NCBI RefSeq assembly: GCF_947496985.1
Contig: NZ_CANMEZ010000001.1
Location: forward strand, 620,001 to 684,000
Direction: 5' to 3'
DNA: 64,000 nt
Origin: an uncultured Kordia sp.
GTDB lineage: Bacteria > Bacteroidota > Bacteroidia > Flavobacteriales > Flavobacteriaceae
Part shown: positions 1 through 7,200 of the stretch, in pieces
Numbering within the stretch: the stretch's first letter is position 1
Layout: each line of letters starts with the position of its first letter
Position numbers and translations under genes: made by a program
The notes under the pieces: generated by a model
Databases searched by the model: none
Told to the model about the DNA's origin: nothing
The model's input: the letters and a program-made list of their open reading frames with translations, nothing else

Positions 1-316
1 ACGTAAAATCTGTTCCGTATGCTCCAACATCAATTCCATAACCGTTTCCATTGTTCCCAATTCCTGAGATATTGTTATTTGCATACAAGGTTCCATTTCT
101 GAACGAAACTGTAAATGCACGTTGCAAAAAAGGAACTTCTCCGTTTCCTGTTGTTTCATTAATATTTACGTACCAAAGTTCATACGAATCTAAAAGTTCT
201 GCTAAGCTAATGCCCGGTTCGTCAATGATAGGATCTTCTACCAGTACTTCTGTATAACATGAACTTAATAGTGTACTAAATAATGTAATCGATAAGAGTA
301 GTTTTAGCGTCTTCAT
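1..316 (-). CDS. Partial lipoprotein, cut by the window edge
   Basis: Reading leftwards from the ATG at 314-316 gives an open frame of 105 codons that leaves the window without a stop. It begins MKTLKLLLSITLFSTLLSSC, a classic lipoprotein signal with the lipobox cysteine at residue 20, followed by an acidic stretch (EVLVEDPIIDEP). The mature part contains YELWYVNINETTGNGEVPF and a Gly/Asn-rich stretch. I believe this N-terminus is conserved among flavobacterial lipoproteins, but I cannot give a function; it should sit on the membrane facing the periplasm or the surface. Only the N-terminal part is visible, so the total length is unknown. Confidence 0.75.
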   Translation of the reverse strand, partial: MKTLKLLLSITLFSTLLSSCYTEVLVEDPIIDEPGISLAELLDSYELWYVNINETTGNGEVPFLQRAFTVSFRNGTLYANNNISGIGNNGNGYGIDVGAYGTDFT

Positions 317-417
317 AAGCCAATCGTTTTAATGTTGATATAAATACTACTTTCAAAACGCATGCCAAAAAAGTAAAACCTTGATTTTCAAGCATACCAT
401 AAGAGTAATATTTTATG

Positions 418-425
418 TATTTTTG
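418..425 (+). promoter_or_regulatory. Candidate -7 promoter element for gpsA
   Basis: TATTTTTG matches the Bacteroidota -7 consensus TAnnTTTG. Transcription would start near 432, upstream of the ATG at 445. An ATG at 415 in the same frame would lie inside the promoter, which argues against it as the start. I see no well-spaced -33 TTG. Confidence 0.45.
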
Positions 426-444
426 GATTATGGATATCTATTGT

Positions 445-1452
445 ATGGACAAAGAATTAAAATATGCTGTTTTTGGCGCAGGAAGTTGGGCAACTGCAAT
501 TGTAAAAATGCTGTGTGAAAATTTAGATGAAGTTGGTTGGTACATGCGAAGCGTTTATACAAAAGAACATTTGCTAAAAGAACAACACAATCCTAGTTAT
601 TTGAGTTCGGTTGAATTTAATGTTGATAAGCTAAAAATTAGCAATGATATTAATGAAATTGCAACGTATGCTGATGTTTTAATTTTTGTGATTCCATCTG
701 CTTTTATTTATGGAGAATTGCAAAAATTTAATGCAGATATAGATATTTCTAATAAAATAGTAGTTTCTGCCGTGAAAGGAATTATTCCTGAATCGGGATT
801 GTTAGTAGGAGAGCATCTTCATGATATTTATAAAATTCCGTTTGAGAATATTGCTGTGATTGCAGGACCTTGTCACGCTGAAGAAGTTGCACTTGAACGT
901 TTGTCGTACTTAACAATTTCATGTGCTGATGAAGCTAAAGCTCAAAATATAGCTGATAAATTATCTAGCAGTTATATTAAAACAAAAGTTAGTGATGATG
1001 TTATTGGTACTGAATATGCCGTAATGTTGAAAAACATTTACGCTATTGCTGCTGGAATTGCACATGGATTGGGTTATGGAGATAATTTCCAAAGTGTTTT
1101 GATGAGTAATGCCATTCGTGAAATGAAACGTTTTATTAAGAAGGTTCATAAAATGAAACGTAACATTAATAATTCTGCCTATTTAGGCGATTTATTAGTA
1201 ACTGGTTATTCCGTTTTTTCTCGAAATCGTATGTTCGGAAATATGGTAGGAAAAGGCTATACTGTAAAGTCTGCCCAAATGGAAATGAATATGGTTGCTG
1301 AAGGTTATTACGCTACAAAAAGTGCATATTTGTTGAATCAGAAGAATGATAAAAAGACAAATATGCCAATTATTGATGCGGTGTATTCAATTTTATATCA
1401 GAATAAAGATCCTAAGAAAGTATTTAAAAAATTAACTGATAAATTGGATTAG
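445..1452 (+). CDS. gpsA: NAD(P)-dependent glycerol-3-phosphate dehydrogenase
   Basis: This enzyme reduces dihydroxyacetone phosphate to sn-glycerol-3-phosphate, the backbone of membrane phospholipids, in the cytoplasm. The Rossmann fold is visible at the N-terminus (VFGAGSWATA, residues 9-18). IAGPCHAEE and the helix with MLKNIYAIAAGIAHGLGYG, which carries the catalytic-type lysine, mark the substrate and active-site regions. The length of 335 aa is normal for the family. I chose the ATG at 445 (MDKELKYAVFG) over one 30 bases upstream because the nucleotide fold then starts at once and a -7 element overlaps the earlier ATG. It stands alone, facing a convergent minus-strand gene. Confidence 0.93.
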   Translation: MDKELKYAVFGAGSWATAIVKMLCENLDEVGWYMRSVYTKEHLLKEQHNPSYLSSVEFNVDKLKISNDINEIATYADVLIFVIPSAFIYGELQKFNADIDISNKIVVSAVKGIIPESGLLVGEHLHDIYKIPFENIAVIAGPCHAEEVALERLSYLTISCADEAKAQNIADKLSSSYIKTKVSDDVIGTEYAVMLKNIYAIAAGIAHGLGYGDNFQSVLMSNAIREMKRFIKKVHKMKRNINNSAYLGDLLVTGYSVFSRNRMFGNMVGKGYTVKSAQMEMNMVAEGYYATKSAYLLNQKNDKKTNMPIIDAVYSILYQNKDPKKVFKKLTDKLD

Positions 1453-1483
1453 CTTTTCAATGTGTTATATCATAACAAAATGG

Positions 1484-1879
1484 TTATTTAACTAAAATCC
1501 CCTTTGTATTCATTAACGGAAGTGGTTGAAATGCATTTTTATTAATCGTGTTTTTTCTGAACAAATACTTTTTATCATACATTTTTCCATCCTGAAAAAA
1601 GGTAACTCTAAATTCATTGTTTAATGAAAATACATCTTCTTGTAACCATTCTGCTTTTGCATAAGATTTTGCAGGTAGTTTGTCTAGTTTATGACGCATT
1701 AATGACGTTTCTCTCTCTGCATCGTATCCGCGAGAAACAATCAATATCATTTCCAAATCAACATCGTTTTCATTGATGATATAGGCGTTCCAATCGTCTG
1801 TTTTGTATATTTCATTGTATTCTTCTACAACAGCCATATATACACCTTCTACTTTAGGAATTTCAATATCTTTTTTCAT
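1484..1879 (-). CDS. Conserved hypothetical protein next to pheS
   Basis: This is a 131-aa soluble protein with no signal peptide or membrane segment. It is rich in charged and aromatic residues (WNAYIINENDVDLEMILIVSRGYD) and I see no catalytic motif. It lies downstream of pheS in the same direction, with 120 bases containing an inverted repeat between them. Proteins of this kind next to pheS are sometimes labelled phenylalanyl-tRNA synthetase, but it has none of the class II synthetase motifs, so that label would be a neighbour error. Function unknown. Confidence 0.7.
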   Translation of the reverse strand: MKKDIEIPKVEGVYMAVVEEYNEIYKTDDWNAYIINENDVDLEMILIVSRGYDAERETSLMRHKLDKLPAKSYAKAEWLQEDVFSLNNEFRVTFFQDGKMYDKKYLFRKNTINKNAFQPLPLMNTKGILVK

Positions 1880-1907
1880 ACTTAATTACTGATAAAGTTC
1901 TTAAATT

Positions 1908-1992
1908 ACGTCATTCCGAGACTTTGAGAAAAGCTGTGATAATCTGTTTTATAGTAATAGATTACTTCGCTGCAAACTTCTCGTAATGACGT
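1908..1992. repeat. REP-like intergenic inverted repeat
   Basis: The outer arms ACGTCATTCCGAG and CTCGTAATGACGT are near-perfect inverted repeats, about 60 bases apart and lying between pheS and its downstream gene. The outer ends resemble the 'cgtcattccga' ends of dispersed repeats common in Flavobacteriaceae. No coding potential is apparent inside. Dispersed-repeat identity is inferred from memory of such elements. Confidence 0.5.
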
Positions 1993-1999
1993 TATATTG

Positions 2000-3019
2000 T
2001 TATAAAGCAGATTTAAATTGTGATAAGAAACGTACATCGTTTTCACTCAACAAACGAATATCTGAAATTTGGTGCAATAACATTGCAATACGATCAATTC
2101 CTACACCAAATGCAAATCCTGAATACTCAGCCGGATCGATTCCGCAATTTGTTAATACATTCGGATCTACCATTCCACAACCACCAATTTCTAACCAACC
2201 AGTTCCTTTGGTGATTTTGTAATCAGTTTCTGTTTCCAATCCCCAATACACATCAATTTCTGCGCTTGGCTCTGTAAACGGGAAATATGACGGACGCAAT
2301 CTAATTTTAGATTTTCCGAACATTTCTTTTGTGAAATATTGCAAGGTTTGTTTTAAGTCTGCAAAACTTACTTCTTTATCTATATACAATCCTTCTATTT
2401 GATGAAAAAAGCAGTGAGAACGTGCCGAAATCGCCTCATTACGATATACTCTACCTGGTGATATTGTTCGAATTGGCGGTTGATTATTTTCCATATAACG
2501 CACTTGCACAGAACTTGTGTGTGTTCGTAATAAGATATCTGGATCTGTTTGAATGAAAAATGTATCCTGCATGTCACGTGCTGGATGATATTCTGGAAGA
2601 TTCAACGCTGTAAAATTGTGCCAATCGTCTTCAATTTCTGGTCCTTCTGACACATTGAATCCAATACGCGCAAAGATATCTGTAATTTGATTCTTTACTA
2701 ATGAAATTGGATGACGTGCACCAATTTCAATCGGTTCAGCCGGACGTGTTAAATCGCCGTAAACACCTTTTTCTTCCGCTTGGTTTTCCAATGCTTCTTT
2801 TAAAGCGTTTACTTTATCTTGTGCAACCGTTTTTAATTTATTAATCGTTTGCCCAAATTCTTTCTTTTGTTCATTTGGAACATTTTTAAACTCCGCAAAA
2901 AATTCATTTAACAATCCTTTTTTACCTAAGTATTTAATTCTGAAGTTTTCAATATCTTCTTTGGCTTGCGTCGTAAACTTTTCTATCTCCGCAATATGTT
3001 CCTTGATCTTATCTATCAT
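2000..3019 (-). CDS. pheS: Phenylalanine--tRNA ligase alpha subunit
   Basis: This is the catalytic alpha subunit of the alpha2-beta2 enzyme that charges tRNA-Phe. The N-terminal coiled coil (about residues 1-85) binds tRNA and is followed by the class II catalytic core. Motif 2 appears as GRVYRNEAISARSHCFFHQ around residues 188-206, and motif 3 as GFAFGVGIDRIAMLL near the C-terminus. The length of 339 aa is standard. The beta-subunit gene is not in this window, so the two subunits are encoded apart here, which is common in Bacteroidota. A TAnnTTTG-type element lies 24 bases before the start codon. Confidence 0.96.
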   Translation of the reverse strand: MIDKIKEHIAEIEKFTTQAKEDIENFRIKYLGKKGLLNEFFAEFKNVPNEQKKEFGQTINKLKTVAQDKVNALKEALENQAEEKGVYGDLTRPAEPIEIGARHPISLVKNQITDIFARIGFNVSEGPEIEDDWHNFTALNLPEYHPARDMQDTFFIQTDPDILLRTHTSSVQVRYMENNQPPIRTISPGRVYRNEAISARSHCFFHQIEGLYIDKEVSFADLKQTLQYFTKEMFGKSKIRLRPSYFPFTEPSAEIDVYWGLETETDYKITKGTGWLEIGGCGMVDPNVLTNCGIDPAEYSGFAFGVGIDRIAMLLHQISDIRLLSENDVRFLSQFKSAL

Positions 3020-3042
3020 GACGATATTCTTGATTTAGCTTG

Positions 3043-3050
3043 CAAATTTA
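3043..3050 (-). promoter_or_regulatory. Candidate -7 element for pheS
   Basis: Read on the minus strand this is TAAATTTG, a full match to TAnnTTTG. It lies about 24 bases upstream of the pheS ATG, leaving a short leader. No clear -33 TTG is seen at the expected distance. Confidence 0.45.
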
Positions 3051-3086
3051 GAGAATTTCTCTAATTATTACTTCTTTATTAAAAAG

Positions 3087-3112
3087 AAAAAACCATCAAC
3101 ATGATGGTTTTT
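3087..3112 (-). terminator. Terminator after the PhoD-type phosphatase gene
   Basis: Arms AAAACCATCA and TGATGGTTTT flank a three-base loop, with runs of A before and T after. The structure could work in both directions. It sits about 25 bases past the stop codon of the phosphatase gene and before the pheS promoter. Confidence 0.7.
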
Positions 3113-3136
3113 ATACTTCTTTATTGTTTGTATTGA

Positions 3137-4858
3137 TTAAGAGAAAGTTTCTGTTTTCCCTATAGATGCATTAAATGTAGTTGCTAATATATTGTCTACA
3201 AAAACCCATTCTCCAGCAACTTGCGTAGTAGTAAAGGTCATTTTCAAATAGCCTCTTTGTGAAGCATTTAGATAACTTAAGTCGTCTATTAGTACTTGCA
3301 TTGCTTGCTCGAAGCCTGCTAATTGTGCAGAATCATTTCCTAAAAGACCTTCAAAACCAGGTGATGATACTGATGATGTTGCAAATTCCTTTCCTTTTGT
3401 TTCGTTTGCTACAGAATTCAAATTACTACACCAAGCATTGTGCGTATCTCCAGCCAAACACACCAAACGTCCGTCACTCACAGCACTGTAAATAGCTTCA
3501 CGTTCTATTGGGTAACCGTCCCATGCATCTAAATTGTATGGCAATGCAAAACTCACTCTACCTATTTCTTGTGGAGTTAGTGTTGGATCGTTTGCTTGTA
3601 CTCTTACCTTTATTTGAACCAATTCACCTAATTGCGTTTGAAATCCTTGTAATGTTGCTGTAGAGATACTTCCTGAAGCACTTATTTCAGCTAAAATAGT
3701 TCCAAGTGTGATAATCATTTCTGCAGGAATGAACATTTTTCCCATTAATACTTGTTGCCCAAGTACTTTCCAAGCTGTTGTGTTTGAAGCTAAATTCCCT
3801 AATAACCAATCGCGTTGTGTGGCTCCTAACATACTTCTACTTGGGTCTTGAATATCGGTTTGAAATGTTACCGCATCAAAGTTTCCTGCTCCATCAATGT
3901 AGTTTGTATAATTTAATTGCTCGTCTCTTCCAATAACTCGTGTATCTAACATGAGTAGGTTTACTAAATTTCCTAAATTGATACTTCTGTAGATTTTTGT
4001 TATATCAACTGTTCTCACAGGCAAGTATTCACTAAATGCTTGTATTGCCGCTTGTTTACGTACTTCATAACTTCCTTCATTTGTTTGATGATTTTCAGCT
4101 CCATCTTTATATGCATCATTTGTAATTTCATGATCATCCCAAACACAAATAAAAGGTTTCTTTTGGTGCGCTAGTTTTAGATTTTCATCATTCCTGTATT
4201 GTTTGTAACGAATTCTGTAATCGTCTAACGTTACAATTTCATTGTCTGGCTCATGAATTCTTCCAAGTGCAATAGTTTCTGGCGTTGTTCCGTATTCGCC
4301 TGGAGCGTATTCATAAATATAATCACCTAAATGCACAATGATATCACTATCACTTTCCGCCATTGCTTTGTATGAATTGAACAATCCTGCTTGAAAGTTA
4401 GCACAGGAACAAACTGCTAATTTTATTTCGGCAGCATTTTGTGGCAACGTAATTGTTTCCCCTATTATAGAAACTGTTTTGTCTGCAACATTTACAAAAC
4501 GATAGTATAGCTTTTGGTTAGTTTCTAAGTTTTGCAATTCAATACTAATGGTATAATCTCTTGAAGCGTCTGTAGTGACAGTTCCTGAACGTACAATACT
4601 CTGAAAATTTATATCAGTAGCTACTTGCCAAATGACATCAACACTTGCATTGGTCGTTGTATATCTTGACCATATAATTACTTCACTTGATGTAGGATCA
4701 AAACTTGCCACACCTTCATTAAAATTATCATTACTTAAATCTGGTGGAAGTTCGCTTGTAAAAGTATCATCATCATTACTACAACTTATCAAGTTTGGAG
4801 CAACCATTATTCCTCCAATGGCTAATAAAGAGTTTACTATAAATTTTCTACGTTTCAT
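3137..4858 (-). CDS. phoD: PhoD-family alkaline phosphatase/phosphodiesterase, lipoprotein
   Basis: This predicted phosphate-scavenging metallophosphatase acts outside the cytoplasm. The N-terminus (MKRRKFIVNSLLAIGGIMVA) has the arginine/lysine start typical of Tat-like PhoD signals and ends in a lipobox, PNLISC, so it is probably anchored as a lipoprotein. A beta-sandwich PhoD_N domain spans about residues 40-140. The metallophosphatase core then shows GDYIYEYA, WDDHEITND and GDTHNAW, the usual metal-binding blocks. The length of 573 aa fits the family. It is a single-gene unit bounded by hairpins on both sides. The twin-arginine motif is RRKF, so Tat export is likely though not certain. Confidence 0.88.
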   Translation of the reverse strand: MKRRKFIVNSLLAIGGIMVAPNLISCSNDDDTFTSELPPDLSNDNFNEGVASFDPTSSEVIIWSRYTTTNASVDVIWQVATDINFQSIVRSGTVTTDASRDYTISIELQNLETNQKLYYRFVNVADKTVSIIGETITLPQNAAEIKLAVCSCANFQAGLFNSYKAMAESDSDIIVHLGDYIYEYAPGEYGTTPETIALGRIHEPDNEIVTLDDYRIRYKQYRNDENLKLAHQKKPFICVWDDHEITNDAYKDGAENHQTNEGSYEVRKQAAIQAFSEYLPVRTVDITKIYRSINLGNLVNLLMLDTRVIGRDEQLNYTNYIDGAGNFDAVTFQTDIQDPSRSMLGATQRDWLLGNLASNTTAWKVLGQQVLMGKMFIPAEMIITLGTILAEISASGSISTATLQGFQTQLGELVQIKVRVQANDPTLTPQEIGRVSFALPYNLDAWDGYPIEREAIYSAVSDGRLVCLAGDTHNAWCSNLNSVANETKGKEFATSSVSSPGFEGLLGNDSAQLAGFEQAMQVLIDDLSYLNASQRGYLKMTFTTTQVAGEWVFVDNILATTFNASIGKTETFS

Positions 4859-4928
4859 GGCTTTTTATTGTTTAAAAAACCAAAATAACAGCATCTGATT
4901 AAGATTTTACAGCATAGTTTCAAGACAT

Positions 4929-4970
4929 AAAAAAAAGATAATTTTCACTATTGAAATATTATCTTTTTTT
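4929..4970 (-). terminator. Terminator between the 118-aa gene and phoD
   Basis: AAAAAAAGATAAT pairs with ATTATCTTTTTTT across a loop of about 16 bases. The stem is AT-rich but long and ends in a T run on either strand. It lies downstream of the stop of the next minus-strand gene. Confidence 0.6.
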
Positions 4971-5018
4971 AACATGTGTATGATGTTTTAACAACACGTA
5001 GTTTGTATTTATCACATA

Positions 5019-5375
5019 CTAAGAGATGTATTCCTTTTCTAAAAAATAGTTTACAATAGCTTCTTTCATTAAAACAGTTTGTTCACCTGCTTTTAATGTA
5101 GGCAATGCTTCTTTAAACTTGTAATGTGGCCAGCCATCATCATCAAAATAATCAAATTCGTAATAACCATACGGTTCTAACAAACGACAAATAGCGATAT
5201 GCATTAAGTTTACTTTTTCATCTTTTTTGAACGTTTTATGAATCTGACCCAACTCCTGAACACCAATTAAATAGATAATCGCATCTAAATCTAACGTATC
5301 GCCTTCTGCAAATTGATGCGTCAATTTTTCAACTACATTGTTCCATCGTTCCTTTAATTGTTCGTCTCTTGCCAT
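5019..5375 (-). CDS. Conserved hypothetical protein, 118 aa
   Basis: A small acidic cytoplasmic protein, mostly helical by appearance, beginning MARDEQLKERWNNVVEKL. It contains a distinctive aromatic/acidic segment YGYYEFDYFDDDGWPHYKF. No signal, membrane segment or catalytic motif is visible. I believe homologues are widespread in Bacteroidota with unknown function. A candidate promoter lies just upstream and a hairpin terminator downstream, so it is probably its own transcription unit. Confidence 0.75.
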   Translation of the reverse strand: MARDEQLKERWNNVVEKLTHQFAEGDTLDLDAIIYLIGVQELGQIHKTFKKDEKVNLMHIAICRLLEPYGYYEFDYFDDDGWPHYKFKEALPTLKAGEQTVLMKEAIVNYFLEKEYIS

Positions 5376-5397
5376 TGTTTTTGTTCTTTTTCGGATA

Positions 5398-5405
5398 CAA
5401 AGGTA
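5398..5405 (-). promoter_or_regulatory. Candidate -7 element for the 118-aa gene
   Basis: The minus strand reads TACCTTTG, matching TAnnTTTG, 23 bases before the start codon. This position would give a leader of about 15 bases. Confidence 0.45.
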
Positions 5406-5471
5406 ATTAGTTTCATACGAATCATATGTATATGTTCGTTATTTAAAAAAGGTTTTTATTTAGAGAAACTT

Positions 5472-5479
5472 TATATTTG
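5472..5479 (+). promoter_or_regulatory. Candidate -7 element for the CvpA-like gene
   Basis: TATATTTG matches TAnnTTTG and ends 16 bases before the ATG at 5496. No good -33 TTG is visible in the AT-rich upstream sequence. Confidence 0.5.
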
Positions 5480-5495
5480 TTAAAATTCGATACGC

Positions 5496-6032
5496 ATGAA
5501 CTTTATTGACATCATTTTGGGCGGACTTCTTTTGTTTGGATTTGTTCGCGGACTTATGAAAGGACTTTTTATAGAAGTAGCTTCGTTAGTTGCTTTGATT
5601 GCGGGAGTTTATGGCGCCATTCACTTTTCATATTATGCAGGTGATTTTTTAAGTGATCGATTTGAAACTTGGGATGAGAAATATATCAATTTGGCAGCAT
5701 TTGCTATTACTTTTACAGTGATTTTAGTTGCAATTACGTTATTAGGAAAGTTATTGACAAAGATGGCAGATTTTGCCTCATTAGGTATCTTAAATAAAAT
5801 CTTAGGTGGCGCTTTTGGCGGATTGAAAATTGCTGTAATGTTAGGAGCTGTATTAGTTTTCTTTGATAGAACCAATAATACGATGGAATTTGTTGCAAAG
5901 GAAAAAATTGATGAATCTATTTTATATGAACCTGTAAAAGAGATTGGTGGATTTGTGTTTGCCTATGTTTTAAAAGAAACCGGAGAACAAGAAGATAACG
6001 AACAAGAAGCGGCACCCGCTACTGAAAATTAA
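5496..6032 (+). CDS. cvpA: CvpA family membrane protein
   Basis: A 178-aa inner-membrane protein with four predicted membrane helices (roughly residues 3-20, 24-45, 62-85 and 100-122) and an acidic cytosolic tail ending EQEDNEQEAAPATEN. The opening FIDIILGGLLLFGFVRGLMKG is the usual CvpA start, with the conserved 'D-ii-l...G..rG...g' pattern. CvpA homologues were named for colicin V production and are linked to envelope integrity in some proteobacteria; the molecular role is not settled. It is followed by two small open frames in the same direction. Confidence 0.85.
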   Translation: MNFIDIILGGLLLFGFVRGLMKGLFIEVASLVALIAGVYGAIHFSYYAGDFLSDRFETWDEKYINLAAFAITFTVILVAITLLGKLLTKMADFASLGILNKILGGAFGGLKIAVMLGAVLVFFDRTNNTMEFVAKEKIDESILYEPVKEIGGFVFAYVLKETGEQEDNEQEAAPATEN

Positions 6033-6038
6033 TTATTT

Positions 6039-6167
6039 ATGTGTGAAAAATGTGCAAATCCGAAACTAGAACATCTTGAACATACAGATGTAAAACCTTT
6101 TCAAAAAAAGCTTAATTCGAATTCTTTGAAAGGGAAAATAAAAGCTAAAAAGATTGCTTCAAATTAA
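6039..6167 (+). CDS. Possible 42-aa CxxC peptide, coupled to the next gene
   Basis: This short frame reads MCEKCANPKLEHLEHTDVKP and then a lysine-rich tail. It starts six bases after the cvpA stop, and its TAA directly abuts the ATG of the next gene, a layout that suggests translational coupling. The CEKC pair resembles half of a zinc knuckle, and the next protein also begins with a CxxC. No homologue comes to mind. It might be a real mini-gene, or the N-terminal part of the following protein split off by a stop codon. Confidence 0.4.
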   Translation: MCEKCANPKLEHLEHTDVKPFQKKLNSNSLKGKIKAKKIASN

Positions 6168-6587
6168 ATGCTTCCTGCTACACTTACAACATCTCCTTGT
6201 CAACATTGCTTGCCTTTTAAAAGACAAGGTTTTTCTTCAGAACAGGATTTTATAACTTTTCAGGATACGCTTGATGAAGAATGCAGAAATGGCTTATTTA
6301 TAAGGATTGTAGAAACCAATACTACAAATGAAGTTGAATCTTTTTATCAATGTACTTTTTGTAATAAAGAATGGGAATTATCAACTCCTAACTATTCTTG
6401 GCGTGGTTATTTTTTGCCTAAAAAAAGTAATGCTTTAAAGCATGAAGGTAATAGCAGCTTTAAAACGTTTCAGTGGAAAGGAAAAAATGGTTGCGGATGT
6501 TGTTTAGGAATGATTTTTTTAATTGTTCTGTTGATTTTATATGTGCTTTATAATTTTTTTGATTTTTTACTTGATGCGCTATTTTAA
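6168..6587 (+). CDS. Small zinc-ribbon-like protein with C-terminal membrane anchor
   Basis: Unrecognised 139-aa protein. Near the N-terminus it has PCQHC (residues 10-14), and about 50 residues later CTFCNKEW; the two CxxC pairs would form a zinc ribbon. A glycine/cysteine-rich hinge (NGCGCCLG) leads into one hydrophobic segment (MIFLIVLLILYVLYNFF), so it is probably tail-anchored with the ribbon in the cytosol. The start follows immediately on the stop of the 42-aa frame. Function is unknown; membership of a zinc-ribbon family is inferred only from the cysteine spacing. Confidence 0.6.
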   Translation: MLPATLTTSPCQHCLPFKRQGFSSEQDFITFQDTLDEECRNGLFIRIVETNTTNEVESFYQCTFCNKEWELSTPNYSWRGYFLPKKSNALKHEGNSSFKTFQWKGKNGCGCCLGMIFLIVLLILYVLYNFFDFLLDALF

Positions 6588-6646
6588 CAAAAAGTTGCCA
6601 AACAAGCTGCTTCATAACTTTCTTTTTTTATAATATTCTTAAAAAT

Positions 6647-6766
6647 CTATTCTACTACTTCTGTTTCAGAAGTCATACCAGACATTCCTCCTTTTATCAA
6701 TTGTATTTGATGAATAATGTGAATACTGCCTTCTGTTTTGATTTCTTCTATACTACGCTTTTTCAT
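6647..6766 (-). CDS. Tiny double-glycine leader peptide (39 aa)
   Basis: The peptide reads MKKRSIEEIKTEGSIHIIHQ, then IQLIKGG and a short acidic tail MSGMTSETEVVE. The LIKGG site resembles the double-glycine cleavage motif of exported bacteriocin-like or signalling peptides, which would leave a 12-residue product without cysteine. A longer frame begins 81 bases upstream, but its extension (MFFLNTNIQFVIFKRR) looks unlike a leader. No transporter or peptidase gene is adjacent. The call rests on the motif alone. Confidence 0.5.
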   Translation of the reverse strand: MKKRSIEEIKTEGSIHIIHQIQLIKGGMSGMTSETEVVE

Positions 6767-7200
6767 GATGAATGTTTTTAAATTTTTATGCTTAATACTT
6801 CTTCTTTTAAAGATAACAAATTGAATATTAGTATTCAAAAAAAACACTTACTGCAACTACAGACTACATTTAAAAAACACACTACTTTATTTGCAGTTTA
6901 TTCTTTTCTTGCACTCATGATAAAAAGCTAGTTTTTTGAATATACAAACTTTTGCAAGCATTTACTTAACTTAATTTTTAGTTAAAACACTACGCTTATA
7001 TAAAAAAGTCTACGCCTATAAACTTTAGGCTATTTCAAAAAAGCATTCTGTGCTTTTAAAATAAGCACTCCAATATCAAAACCTAAAATCAACTTTCCAA
7101 AGATGGTTTTCAACCTCATTTTTATATAAATGACAAACTCGCTATGGAAGTAATTTAAAGAATGAAAAATGATACACAAATTAAATTTAAAGAATGAAAA
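6767..7200. other. Gene-poor divergent region with several repeats
   Basis: About 430 bases separate the tiny peptide from the toxin-like gene. It contains a perfect inverted repeat TTGAATA-TTAG-TATTCAA at 6821-6838, upstream of the peptide; two similar boxes CTACGCTTATA and CTACGCCTATA 20 bases apart at 6990-7020; and a duplicated segment (AATTTAAAGAATGAAAAATG) at 7152-7171 and 7184-7203 spanning the toxin start codon. I see no reliable promoter match and no further gene. Confidence 0.55.

Noticed and set aside
415-444. Earlier ATG for gpsA
   Set aside because: It overlaps a TATTTTTG promoter element and adds MYFWIMDIYC, which is not part of the Rossmann start.
1484-1879. Label as phenylalanyl-tRNA synthetase subunit
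   Set aside because: The protein has no class II motifs; only its position beside pheS supports that name.
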